Assembly (NCBI RefSeq): GCF_000092065.1
Contig: NC_009355.1
Location: forward strand, 310,001-374,000
Direction: 5' to 3'
DNA from: Ostreococcus lucimarinus CCE9901
Taxonomy: Eukaryota; Chlorophyta; Mamiellophyceae; Mamiellales; Bathycoccaceae
DNA: 64,000 bases
Position numbers and translations under genes: made by a program. The notes under the pieces are model-generated. The model ran no database searches and had not been told where the DNA came from. It worked only from the letters and a program-made list of their open reading frames with translations. Shown here one piece after another: positions 10,101 through 19,654 of this stretch; position 1 is the stretch's first letter; each line of letters starts with the position of its first letter.

Positions 10101-12397
10101 AGCGCGATCCGTACTTGGCGTGCGTAGCGTACAAGCGTGGCAACTGCGACGCAGAGTTGGTGGATTGCACGAACAGAAACAGTATGTTCAAGGTTCAGGC
10201 GAGATATGTCGTCGAGCGTATGGACGCCGATCTCTGGGCATCTGTGTTGACGGAAGAAAACAAATACTGCCGCCAGCTTATCGACCAAGTCGTGTCTACC
10301 GCACTCCCAGAAAGCAAGAACCCTGAGCAAGTTTCTGTGACCGTGAAGGCGTTCATGACGGCAGAAATGCCGCATGAACTCATCGAGTTGTTGGAGAAGA
10401 TCGTGCTACAAAACAGCGCGTTCAGCAACAACCCGAACTTGCAAAACTTGCTCATCCTTACCGCCATCAAGGCGGACGCATCTCGCGTCATGGATTACGT
10501 CAACCGACTCGACTCTTTCAACGGTCCGGAGGTCGGTGAGATTGCCGCCGGTAACGAGTTGTACGAAGAAGCCTTTGCCATCTTCAAGAAGTTTGATCTG
10601 CATGTTGACGCGATGAAGATTCTTCTCGAGTCTCTCGAAGACCTCGATCGTGGCATCGAGTACGCGCGCAAGGTCGACTTACCCGAAGTTTGGGTCCAAA
10701 TCGGCAAGGCGCAGCTCAAGGTTGGCACTCCGGAGGCGGTTAAAGCGGCCATCAAGTCGTACATCAAGGCGCAAGATGGGAGTGATTTCGTCGACGTCAT
10801 TCACGCCGCGCGCCAAGCCGACATGTACGAAGACATGGTTCCATATTTGCTCATGGTGCGCAAGAACAAGAAAGAAGCTCGCGTCGATACTGAACTTGTG
10901 TACGCGTACGCCAAGATCAACGATTTGGCCAAGCTCGAAGACTTTTTGGCTACGCCGAACAGCGCGAATCAGCAGTCCGTCGCCGACAGATGCTTTGGCG
11001 AAGGTTTGTACGAGGCTGCTCGACTTTTGTACACCGCGCTCAGCAACTGGGGCTGCCTTGCGAGCACTTTGCTCAAACTTCGCATGTTCCAAGGTGCAGT
11101 CGACGCCGCGAAGAAGGCTAACTCCCCGCGTACGTGGAAGGAAGTGTGCTTTACGTGTCTCGAAGAAGGCGAAAACAAGCTCGCGCAGCTCGCCGGTCTC
11201 AACATCATTATCCAAGCTGATGAACTCGATTCCGTCAGTGAGTACTACCAAGCGAATGGTAAGTTCACCGAGCTTATCCAGCTTATGGAAGCCGGCGTCG
11301 GCGTTGACCGGGCGCACATGGGTATTTTCACCGAGCTCGGCATCTTGTACGCCAACCACATGGCCGACAAGCTCATGGAACACATTCGTTTGTTCAGCGC
11401 GCGCATCAATATTCCGCGACTCATAACCACGTGCAACCACGTGGCGTTGTGGCCCGAGCTCGCGTATCTTTACAGGTGCTACGACGAGTACGATAACGCT
11501 TGCGAGGTGATGATGAAGCACCCCGACGCTTGGGAGCACGTGGTCTTCAAGGATGTGTGCGTCAAGCTTGCCAACGCGGACTTGTACTACCAGGCGATCG
11601 AGTTTTACCTTCGCGAGCACCCAACAGAGATGACCAATCTTCTCGGTGTACTTCAGTCGAGACTTGATCACTCTCGCGTGGTGTCGCTCATGCGCAAGGA
11701 GGGTAAGTTGGCCATGGTGAAGGAGTACCTTTTAGCTGTGCAGGGTGCAAACTTGACGGCGGTGAACGACGCCGTGAACGAACTCGCGATCGAAGAAGAA
11801 GATCACGCGGCGTTGAAGACTTCGCTCGATATGTACGACAATTGCGATCAACTATCTCTTGCGGTACAATGCGAGAGCCACGAACTGATCGAGTTCCGAA
11901 GAATTTCTTCGTACATCTATCAGCGCAACGCGCGATGGCAGCAAGCCATCGATCTTAGCAAGCGGGATGGGTTACTTAAGGACGCCATGGAAATCGCCGC
12001 GAAGAGTGGAGACGCGACCATCGTGGACGAACTTCTCGACTACTTCATCGATCAAGGCAACAAGGAGTGCTTCTCCGCCGCCTTGTGCACGTGCTACGAC
12101 TTGTTGAAGCCCGACGAAGTCATGCAAAAGGCATGGTTGAAGGGTCTTAGCGACTGGGTCATGCCTTACATGATTCAAGTCATGCGTGATATGAACGGTA
12201 AGTTGGAGATTTTGATGAAGGATAAGGCGGACCGCAACGAAGAAAAGGTGAACGAGGAGAAAGAGCGCGTCGCGGCCGAGATGAATAGCAACCTCTACGC
12301 GCAACTCATGCCTGCGGCGCTTCCGGCTCCGCCGATGCCGGGCATGCCGGGGTACGAGCAACCGCAACCGGGATACGGGCAACCGCAGTATTACTGA
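7117..12397 (+). CDS. CHC: Clathrin heavy chain
   Basis: Join 7117..7161 with 7376..12397 gives 1688 residues, normal for the family. The first exon encodes the short N-terminus [15 protein letters not shown]; after splicing it continues [20 protein letters not shown], matching plant and animal heavy chains. Domains in order: seven-bladed propeller (about 1-330) that binds adaptor clathrin boxes, linker, then seven CHCR repeats of the distal and proximal leg, the trimerisation region, and a Pro/Gly/Gln/Tyr-rich end. It forms the triskelion coat for endocytosis and trans-Golgi transport. An uninterrupted frame also runs upstream of 7376, but it lacks the conserved N-terminus, so the spliced model is preferred. 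Confidence 0.97.
7162..7375 (+). other. Intron 1 of clathrin heavy chain
   Basis: The donor is GTGCGTCC after a complete CAG codon, CTGACG lies at 7341-7346, and the acceptor GCGCAG ends at 7375. The intron contains an open reading frame in phase with exon 2, which can mislead gene finders into starting at 7259. Confidence 0.9.
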
Positions 12398-12498
12398 GGC
12401 ACATCATCTCAATAGCTCAGCGCGCGACTCGCGCGCGCACACTTAGTTCAGCATTGAATAAAAGCGAAACTCAGACGCAAACGCAAACGTTCAGTGGT

Positions 12499-14262
12499 AT
12501 GGTAATCTCGGTCGCCGCGCGCGCCGCACAACGCGGCGCATCCCTGATCCGCTCGCCGTGCGCGCTCGAACGCGCCGCGCGCTCGAACAAAATGCCGCGC
12601 ATCGTGCGTGACGCGCCGCGCCTCGCCGCACCGCCCGCGTCGTCGCCACCCGTCGCCGTTCGCCGCCGACAGTTGCCACTCGGTCGACGTCACCGCGCCG
12701 CCGCGCTCTGCGTTTGCCGCGCGACGACGCCGCGGGAGATCGCGCGCGCGATCGAGGACGCTCCGTGGCGCGGTGGACTCGAACCAGCGGCGAACGCGCC
12801 GTGGACGGCGGCGGAAGTGGTGTCGGGACGGATACCGGCCGAGCTCGCGGGGACGCTCTATCGCGCGGGACCGGGACGGATTCGTCTGGGGGCGACCAAG
12901 TACGCGCATTGGTTCGATGGCGATGGGTACGTCACAGCGATCGAGATGGATGCCGATGCGAACACGGCGCGGTGCGCGGGGAAGTACGTGGAGACGGCGA
13001 GATGGACGAAGCAGCGGGCACGCGACGGCGGCGATGGGACAAACGACGACGCGGTCGGGAGCAGCGGCGTCGCGGTCCGAGGAGCGTGGACTCAAGCGAG
13101 CGGAATGATGGCAAATTTAGGACGGTTTCCGACGAACCCGTCGAACACGTCCATCATCGTGCACGCGGGGAAGGTTTTGGCGTGTTGCGAAGGCGGCGCG
13201 CCGGTGGCGATCGATCCGGCGTCGCTCGCGACGAGAGGTGAAGTCGTCTTCGGACCGAGTCTTCCGATGGGTTTCAGCGCGCACAGTAAGCAGGACCCGC
13301 GCGATGGAACGTTGTACACGTGGGGGTTGAAAAAGCCGCCGTTCATAGGTATTTCTGTCGGCAAGGTGAACGCCGCGGGCGAAGTGATGCAAGTCGCCGA
13401 CATGCCGTTTCCGCGAGCGGCGCCAGAATTTGCATTGTTACACGACTGCGCGATGAGCGAAAATTACTTGACGTTTTTCATGTGCCCGTGGGAGTTACCG
13501 AACGACGCCATCGTGGGTGCACTCAGCGGGATGAAGTCTTTCGGACACTCGTTCAAATGGAGCGACGAACGCGAGACGTGGATGGTCGTGCTGAGGAAAT
13601 CAGATTTAAGCGTCGTGCACGCGAAAAACGTGCCTTCGTTTTCGAGTTATCACACGTGCGACGCTTACGAAGAGAACGGAAAACTCAAGGTGCTTTACGG
13701 CAAGCTCAGAGGCGATCGCACCGGGCTCGAAAAGAATTTTGGCGACATGTACGCCGCCGTGTGGTCGTCGCGACATTACAACGATTTGCACGAGATGACG
13801 ATCGATATCGCCACCGGTAACGTCACAGACGCGCTCGCGATGCCGACGAACGCCGATGGCGAACGAGATATGACGAAAATGATCGGCATGGAGTTCCCTG
13901 TGGTTTCTCCGCGAACGATGAGCCGCCGCAAACCAAAGTACGTGTACACGCTCGCGAATTCGTGCGGCGAGCACGGCTACTTTGACTCCATTCAAAAACT
14001 CAATCTCGAGACGCAAAAGGCCGAGACGCGCTTGAGCGCCCTCGGTCACTACCCACACGAGTGCGAATTCATCCCCAAGACGAACGCCGACGACGAGGAC
14101 GCCGGATACCTCGCGTACGTCGAGTACGACGTCTCGCGCGACGCCGCAAACGTCGTCGTCCTCGACGCCCAGCGCTTCACCGAAGTCGACCCCGTGGCCG
14201 TCATCGCCCTCCCCATGCACGTTCCGTACACCTTTCACGGCACCTTCGCGCGACGCGCGTGA
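12499..14262 (+). CDS. Carotenoid cleavage dioxygenase family oxygenase
   Basis: 587 residues from the ATG at 12499; ATG 12592 is an alternative that leaves a shorter plastid-type leader. Four iron-ligand histidines are present in family context: FSAHSK, LLHDCAMSENY, SSYHTCDAYEE and the terminal PYTFHGTF. LYRAGPGR near the start and HWFDGDGY are also typical of the RPE65/CCD propeller. Members cleave carotenoids or apocarotenoids with Fe(II) and O2. The substrate is not readable; the spacing resembles apocarotenoid oxygenases more than NCEDs. The N-terminus is Arg/Ala/Ser rich, so a plastid location is likely. It follows clathrin on the same strand after about 100 bases. Confidence 0.9.
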   Translation: MVISVAARAAQRGASLIRSPCALERAARSNKMPRIVRDAPRLAAPPASSPPVAVRRRQLPLGRRHRAAALCVCRATTPREIARAIEDAPWRGGLEPAANAPWTAAEVVSGRIPAELAGTLYRAGPGRIRLGATKYAHWFDGDGYVTAIEMDADANTARCAGKYVETARWTKQRARDGGDGTNDDAVGSSGVAVRGAWTQASGMMANLGRFPTNPSNTSIIVHAGKVLACCEGGAPVAIDPASLATRGEVVFGPSLPMGFSAHSKQDPRDGTLYTWGLKKPPFIGISVGKVNAAGEVMQVADMPFPRAAPEFALLHDCAMSENYLTFFMCPWELPNDAIVGALSGMKSFGHSFKWSDERETWMVVLRKSDLSVVHAKNVPSFSSYHTCDAYEENGKLKVLYGKLRGDRTGLEKNFGDMYAAVWSSRHYNDLHEMTIDIATGNVTDALAMPTNADGERDMTKMIGMEFPVVSPRTMSRRKPKYVYTLANSCGEHGYFDSIQKLNLETQKAETRLSALGHYPHECEFIPKTNADDEDAGYLAYVEYDVSRDAANVVVLDAQRFTEVDPVAVIALPMHVPYTFHGTFARRA

Positions 14263-14527
14263 CGCGCGTCGTCTTCGTGTTGTAACTCTAGCGCCCGGAT
14301 CTTTCAGTCTTCGCGTCAACCGTCAGTCGTCGGTTGTTAGTTGGTCGTTAGTTCCGTCGCGTCGCGCGCCGCCGCGCGCCCGTAACATCGAGGCGCCGAA
14401 AGAATTCGAGCGCGCGAAAACAATCGTCGCGAACGTTCGTGCGTCGAGATCGCGGCTGGATACAGTGAAGATACGATTGCAATTTTTGTCCCGCGCGGTC
14501 GCCGCGCCAGAAATAGCCTCGCGGCGC

Positions 14528-16003
14528 ATGCGCGCCGCGGTCGCGCGCGGCGTCGTCGCGCGGGCGGCGCGCGCGCGGCGCGCGACGCGCGAACCCGCGC
14601 GCGACGCGCGACGCGCGACGCGAGGAACCGCGGCGCGCGCGCGACGCGACGAACGCGCGAACGCCTCGGCGGCGGACGCGGTCGCGGTCGACGGGACGGT
14701 CGACGACGACGCGCGCGCGGTCGATAGCGCCGAGACGGCGGCGCGCGCGGTGAAAACGCCGCACAGTGGATACCATCGACAGCGCGGCGTCGCGCGGGCG
14801 TTCTTCGAGGGATGGTACTTTCGGTTCACGCTGCCGAGCGCGAAGGCGTCGGCGAGTCTGATTTATCACGTGTACGACCCGGATTTGCCCGAGTCCGCGC
14901 GGGGAGGGGCGGGCGCGCAGGTGTGCGCGCCGTGTGGGAAATATTTGTACTTTGAACAAGGCGCGGAGGAGGCGCGCGCGGGATTCGAGGGGGCGGCGCA
15001 CGCGTTGGAATTGAAATCGACGCGCGGCGACGATTTCTTCGAGGTGTCGCGCGAGGGCGCGAGACATCGAGGAAGGTTGACGAGCGAGGGAGAGAGCGAG
15101 GAAGGGCCGTGGGGCGGAGGACGCGCGGCGAAGAGCGTGCGATGGGACATCACGGTGACGCCGCTTCGAGGATGGGGGGGAGGACCGGGGGCGAAGATGG
15201 TGTCGCCCGCGGGCTGGATGACGGCGCTGCCGGTGTTCGAGCCGCATTGGCAAGTCACCATGGCGCACGGATTGGCGAGCGGATGGATCGAAACCGACGG
15301 CGAGCGCGTTGAGTTTAGCGATTGCCCGGCGTACAGCGAGAAGAATTGGGGCGGCGCTGGGTTTCCGTTGAAATGGTGGTGGGTGCAGTGCAACTCGTTC
15401 GCGGATTATCCCGATTTGAGCGTAACCGCGACTGGAGGGAACCGAGGCGTCGTCGTGCTCCCGAACGTTCGCGAAGACGTCGGTCTGGTAGGCGTGCACT
15501 TCGGCGATCGATTTTTTCAATTCGTTCCCGCGCAGCAAGTGGAGGTTGACTCGACGTCGGCGTACGGCGCCGAGTCGGCGTTGGAGGCGAGCGCCGTTCG
15601 ATGGGACGTCGAGTGGGGTCGGTGGAGCGTCACCGCCGTCGGTGAACGATACGAGTGCTCGATAGAAGGGACGTGCACGAACGACGACAAATCCACCGTC
15701 ATTCGCGCGCCTTCGGACAGCTTGGACGAGGGTATGGCGCCGTCGTGCCGCGAGACGTTCACGGGCGTCGTCGTCGTATCCCTTTGGCGTCTCAACGACC
15801 GCGGCGAGCGCGTCGAGACCATCATCGACGCCGCTACGAGCGATACCGCATGTCTAGAAATCGGCGGCGGACCTTGGATCGGACCCTGGCGCTCGGCTGC
15901 GGAGATCCGCTCGCCGCTCGGCCCGCTCATGGGTTTGCCCGTCGACGTGCGCGCCGTGGCGAGTTTGCTCTCACCCTTCGGCGACGTCCTTCCCGGGCTG
16001 TGA
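14528..16003 (+). CDS. VTE1: Tocopherol cyclase, plastid
   Basis: 491 residues from the ATG at 14528; upstream codons are open but begin with GTG. An Arg/Ala-rich leader of about 60 residues is followed by the VTE1 core: TPHSGYH, AFFEGWYFRF, VFEPHWQVTMAHGLASGWIE, the family hallmark AYSEKNWGG followed by KWWWVQCN, and near the end GPWIGPWRS. The enzyme closes the chromanol ring of tocopherols and plastochromanol in plastoglobules. Length fits plant VTE1. The gene sits in a plus-strand cluster with a carotenoid oxygenase upstream, so two isoprenoid-pigment genes are adjacent. Co-regulation is only a possibility. Confidence 0.95.
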   Translation: MRAAVARGVVARAARARRATREPARDARRATRGTAARARRDERANASAADAVAVDGTVDDDARAVDSAETAARAVKTPHSGYHRQRGVARAFFEGWYFRFTLPSAKASASLIYHVYDPDLPESARGGAGAQVCAPCGKYLYFEQGAEEARAGFEGAAHALELKSTRGDDFFEVSREGARHRGRLTSEGESEEGPWGGGRAAKSVRWDITVTPLRGWGGGPGAKMVSPAGWMTALPVFEPHWQVTMAHGLASGWIETDGERVEFSDCPAYSEKNWGGAGFPLKWWWVQCNSFADYPDLSVTATGGNRGVVVLPNVREDVGLVGVHFGDRFFQFVPAQQVEVDSTSAYGAESALEASAVRWDVEWGRWSVTAVGERYECSIEGTCTNDDKSTVIRAPSDSLDEGMAPSCRETFTGVVVVSLWRLNDRGERVETIIDAATSDTACLEIGGGPWIGPWRSAAEIRSPLGPLMGLPVDVRAVASLLSPFGDVLPGL

Positions 16004-16135
16004 CCCTCGCTCGCGTCGCGCGTCATTGTAACCATTCTTTTTGCGCGCGATGTGCGGTCTCACGCGCCCCGCGCGCGCCGCCCCGCTCCCGCGCGTCCAA
16101 CCGTCGCCGCCGCGCGCCGCACACGCCGTCGCGCC

Positions 16136-17806
16136 ATGCCGCGCGCGTTCGCCCGCGTCGTCCTCGCGCGCGCGCTCGCCGCCGCGCGCGCCCCCGTCGC
16201 GCACGCCGCGCGTCGTCTCGCCGTCGCGCGTCCGCCCTGCGCCGCGAAATCCACCGCCGCCGCCGCCGCGTCCGACCGCGGCGACGTTCGCGTCGGCGAC
16301 GAAGTCTCCGTGGAGTGCGTCGATTTCGCCACGTCGGGCGAGGGCGTGTGCAAGCTCGCGAATGGGATGGTTTTGCTCTGCGACGGCGCGACGCCCGGAG
16401 AGGTGGTGCGCGCGCGGGTGACGAAGCTGCGGAAGAAGCTGGCGCACGGCGCGAAGACGGCGACGGAACGCGCGGCGCCGAACGCGGTGACGGCGCCGTG
16501 CCCGCACCACGAACAGTGCGGAGGGTGCGCGTGGCAGCACGTGAATTACGACGCGCAGGTGGGGCATAAGCGGAATCGGGTGGTGGACGTGCTGGCGAGA
16601 ATATATAAAGCGGGCGAGGACGCCGAGGCGAAAGTCGGCGCGTGCGTCGGCGCGGACGAGACGTCGAGGTATAGGAATAAAATGGAGTTCGCGTTCGCGA
16701 GTGGAACGAGAGGAAAGACGGTCGTCGGGTTGCGACCGCGAGGGGCGAACGATTCGGTGGTGGATTTAAGCGGTGGATGTCTGTTGCAGAGCGAGGAGGC
16801 GGATCGCGTGTTGGCGGCGATTCGGGAGACGCTGGAACGCGCGGACGGGCGCTTGGAGGCGTTCGATCGCACGAGCGGCGAAGGCACCCTTAGAAGCGTG
16901 ACGATTCGCACGGCTGGTGGCGAGCGCGGCGGTGAGAAGGCTGTGATGGTCGATTTAGCGACGACGGCTTCGCCGAACGAACTGAAAACGGGACCGCTCG
17001 CGGGACTCATCGACGTCGTCTCGAAGGTACCGGGCGTGGTGTCCGTGGTGCACACTTCCGTGCCGAGCGAAGCCGAACTCCGACGCGCGGGCGGTGGACG
17101 CTCGTCAAAGTTCGTCAAGGGTGGCACGACGACGAAGGCTGGGTCAACTAAGAAAGTCGAGGCGGTGTTCGGCGAGAACAAATTAGTCGAAACGCTCAAC
17201 GGCATCGACTTTGAACTTTCTTCGGCGTCCTTCTTTCAGACCAACACTGAGCAGGCTGCGAGATTGGTGCGACAGGTTCGCGAGGCGTGCGCTTTCAGCG
17301 GCGATAAGTCTGAGATCGTGCTCGACCTGTTTTGCGGTGTCGGTACGATGGGACTCAGCGTCGCGAGCGACTGCTCGCGAGTGATGGGATGGGAAGTCGT
17401 TCCAGAGGCGGTGAAAGACGCGAAACGCAACGCCGAGCTGAACAACATCACGAACGCCAAATTCTATCGCGTTGATTTGGCGAGATTAAATCCGTCCAAA
17501 GGCCCGAAAGGTCTTCTCACGACGCCGAAAGGCAAAGAGCTTCCCATGCCGGACATCGTCATCACGGACCCGGCGAGGCCTGGTATGGACTCCGCACTCA
17601 TCGCGATCCTGCGCACAATCGGTGCTCGGCGTATCGTCTACGTGTCGTGTAATCCCGCGACGCAAGCGCGAGACTTGCTACTTCTCACGGCGCCGTCGGA
17701 GGGCGCGGACGACGTCGCGTACGAGCTCAAAACCGTCACGCCCGTCGATATGTTTCCTCACACGACGCACGTCGAGTCCGTCGCCGTGCTCGAACGCAAA
17801 GCTTAG
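16136..17806 (+). CDS. TrmA/RlmD-type RNA uracil-C5 methyltransferase
   Basis: 556 residues from the ATG at 16136. A targeting-type leader (about 1-45) precedes a TRAM domain (about 47-110, GDEVSVECVDF). Next are the cysteines CPHHEQCGGCAW of a possible iron-sulfur site. The catalytic half has SSASFFQTNTEQA, LDLFCGVGTMGLS for SAM binding, ITDPARPGMD, and the nucleophile motif VYVSCNPAT. These motifs place it in the RlmD/TrmA group that makes m5U in rRNA or tRNA through a covalent Cys adduct. The leader suggests plastid or mitochondrial RNA as target; this is inferred. A Cys-x6-Cys-x2-Cys pattern as in bacterial RlmD/RlmC supports the rRNA type. Confidence 0.9.
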   Translation: MPRAFARVVLARALAAARAPVAHAARRLAVARPPCAAKSTAAAAASDRGDVRVGDEVSVECVDFATSGEGVCKLANGMVLLCDGATPGEVVRARVTKLRKKLAHGAKTATERAAPNAVTAPCPHHEQCGGCAWQHVNYDAQVGHKRNRVVDVLARIYKAGEDAEAKVGACVGADETSRYRNKMEFAFASGTRGKTVVGLRPRGANDSVVDLSGGCLLQSEEADRVLAAIRETLERADGRLEAFDRTSGEGTLRSVTIRTAGGERGGEKAVMVDLATTASPNELKTGPLAGLIDVVSKVPGVVSVVHTSVPSEAELRRAGGGRSSKFVKGGTTTKAGSTKKVEAVFGENKLVETLNGIDFELSSASFFQTNTEQAARLVRQVREACAFSGDKSEIVLDLFCGVGTMGLSVASDCSRVMGWEVVPEAVKDAKRNAELNNITNAKFYRVDLARLNPSKGPKGLLTTPKGKELPMPDIVITDPARPGMDSALIAILRTIGARRIVYVSCNPATQARDLLLLTAPSEGADDVAYELKTVTPVDMFPHTTHVESVAVLERKA

Positions 17807-17858
17807 TATCGCTAAACAAATTCGTCTGTTGTTACATTATTCTTAGTCGCACAAGTTC

Positions 17859-18566
17859 TCACCGTCGCACATCCGTCGCCGCCGCCGCCGCCGCCGCGCG
17901 CGCGCCGAAATCGGCGCTCTTCCGAAACGCGACGCTCTCCCCAGTCTTCACGTTCCGATACACGACGCCTTTCCCCGCCATCACGCTCGTCTCCATTCGA
18001 CCGAGCATCAACAAGTACCCCCACTCGCTCGCGATTCTCTGCGTGAAGACGCGATGCCAGCCCACCTCGCCCGCCGCCCAGTCTCGCAGCGGTCGCTCGC
18101 AATCCGCCAGCGTCCCTTCGCGCGCGCCCACGCGCCAGAGCAAGTGCGCGAACGCCGGCGCGCACTCCGCGCACAGCCGTTCGAGCTGTTCGGCGCCGCC
18201 CAGGGCGTTCGCCGCGCGTTCGATCGCCGCGCGCGTCGCCGACGTGTCCAGCGTCAGCAGCCCCGGGCGCTCGACGGCGAGCTCGAACGCGTGGCGCGCG
18301 CACGCGCGCGGCAGCGCCGAGCTCAGGGCGTACACGCGCTCGGTGAGCACGCTGAGCGGAACGTCGTCGCGCACGGCGCGCCCTTCCACCGTGTGATCGA
18401 GCTGCTGAAGCGCGCGGTCGTCGAGGCCTAAAATCGCTCGAAGCGACGCGACGCGCGCGGCGGAGGACGGCGCGTCGGCGGAGGACGCGCGGACGCGAGC
18501 GCTCGCGCGTCGCGCGCGAACGGAGACGACGCGCGCGACGCGGACGCGCGGGGCGAGGCGGGACAT
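17859..18566 (-). CDS. Plastid-targeted protein of unknown function
   Basis: 235 residues. Residues 1-35 are Arg/Ala/Ser/Val with no acids before about residue 29, a good transit peptide. The remainder is alpha-helical by composition, with features such as LERLCAECAPAFAHLLWRVGAREG and WHRVFTQRIASEWGYLLMLGRME. I do not recognise a named family. Aromatic residues and Cys in the middle look conserved rather than random, and the codon pattern is like the neighbours. The short C-terminal poly-Ala is followed by TDVRR. It is convergent with the RNA methyltransferase and precedes SPC25 on the opposite side. Confidence 0.65.
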   Translation of the reverse strand: MSRLAPRVRVARVVSVRARRASARVRASSADAPSSAARVASLRAILGLDDRALQQLDHTVEGRAVRDDVPLSVLTERVYALSSALPRACARHAFELAVERPGLLTLDTSATRAAIERAANALGGAEQLERLCAECAPAFAHLLWRVGAREGTLADCERPLRDWAAGEVGWHRVFTQRIASEWGYLLMLGRMETSVMAGKGVVYRNVKTGESVAFRKSADFGARAAAAAAATDVRR

Positions 18567-18674
18567 GCGTCGGCTTGTGCCGCGGGAGCGGGCGTGGCGC
18601 GCTGCGCCGCTACGTTACAAATGTCTCGCTACTGTGTGATGATGCGGTTCCGGTGGCACCGTCGCGCTGTCTAT

Positions 18675-19442
18675 TTACCTACGACTGTTGCTTCGCGTCG
18701 CGCGCCCAGCGGACGCGCGCGGACTCGCGAGCGCGCCGACGCCGTCGTCGCCGTTCGCGAGTTCGACGAACGCCTTGCGCGCGTCCCGCACAAACTTCCC
18801 GAAATCATTCGAACGGTTACACTCCGCGAGCAACGCGTCGATCGACGCTAACATCGGCGCGCACTCCATCACCTCGTACGCCGTCCCGCGCAATCGCACC
18901 GCGAACGTAAACTCTCGCTCCGGCGCGCGCGCGTCGACGTATTTAAACACCAACCGCAACCGCTCCGCCTCGCCGTATTCAAATCTCAATCCCAATCGTT
19001 CCGCGTACATCGCGCTCGCCCCCCTCAGCGCGTCCAATTTTGCCATCGCGCTCGTTCCCGTCGCTTTATTTTTCGCGTGTTCGATCGCCGTCCGTTCCTC
19101 CCCGACGCGTTCGCGCAGCGCCGCCAACTGCTCGGGCAGTCCTTCCGCCAGTTCTCTCGCCGCGTTCGTCTCTTCGAGCGCCTGTTCCGCCTCCATCTCG
19201 TACCGCTCCGCTTCGCGCGCGTTATCAGCCGCGCGTTCGCTCAGCTCTCGCTCGCGATTGATCAGCGCGTCGTACTCGCGCTCGAGCTTTAAGATTTGTC
19301 GGTCGTGCGCATCCTTCAAACGTCTTTCGCGCGCGACGTTTTCGCCGACCCAGCCGTCGATGATGTCGCGGAACTCGGCGAGCTCGCGCTCGAGATCGGC
19401 GACGTCGACGTCGCGGTGGCGCGCGGCGCGGTTGGGGGGCAT
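18675..19442 (-). CDS. SPC25: Kinetochore NDC80-complex subunit SPC25
   Basis: 255 residues. Residues 15-150 are a continuous coiled coil (heptads rich in Glu/Arg/Leu), followed by the globular Spc25 C-terminal domain at about 155-235. Diagnostic pieces are RLVFKYVDARAPEREFTFAV, YEVMECAPML and the end NRSNDFGKFVRDARKAFVEL, which match the Spc25 pattern of two beta strands, an N-D-F turn and a final helix. SPC25 pairs with SPC24 to anchor the NDC80 rod to the inner kinetochore. The Ser/Arg-rich tail after residue 238 is extra. No intron is needed. Confidence 0.85.
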   Translation of the reverse strand: MPPNRAARHRDVDVADLERELAEFRDIIDGWVGENVARERRLKDAHDRQILKLEREYDALINRERELSERAADNAREAERYEMEAEQALEETNAARELAEGLPEQLAALRERVGEERTAIEHAKNKATGTSAMAKLDALRGASAMYAERLGLRFEYGEAERLRLVFKYVDARAPEREFTFAVRLRGTAYEVMECAPMLASIDALLAECNRSNDFGKFVRDARKAFVELANGDDGVGALASPRASAGRATRSNSRR

Positions 19443-19654
19443 GACGACCGCGCGCGGTGGTGCGACGCGTCCGTGAATGCCGATTCGAGACGGACGACGT
19501 TTGAAAATTTGGATCTTCGAGCGGCGCGAGGACGCGCGCGAACGAGGGCTCGAATTCGCGCGCGGAGTCGACGCCGCGAGCGATGCGCGAAATAATGGGT
19601 TCGATAAACAAAGGATACGCGTCGAGAATGGGTTCGATCGCGAGAGAACGCGCG

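Noticed and set aside
14348-15538. Minus-strand frame of about 400 codons over VTE1
   Set aside because: Shadow of a high-GC gene; composition is Arg/Ala/Pro-rich and VTE1 on the plus strand is unmistakable.
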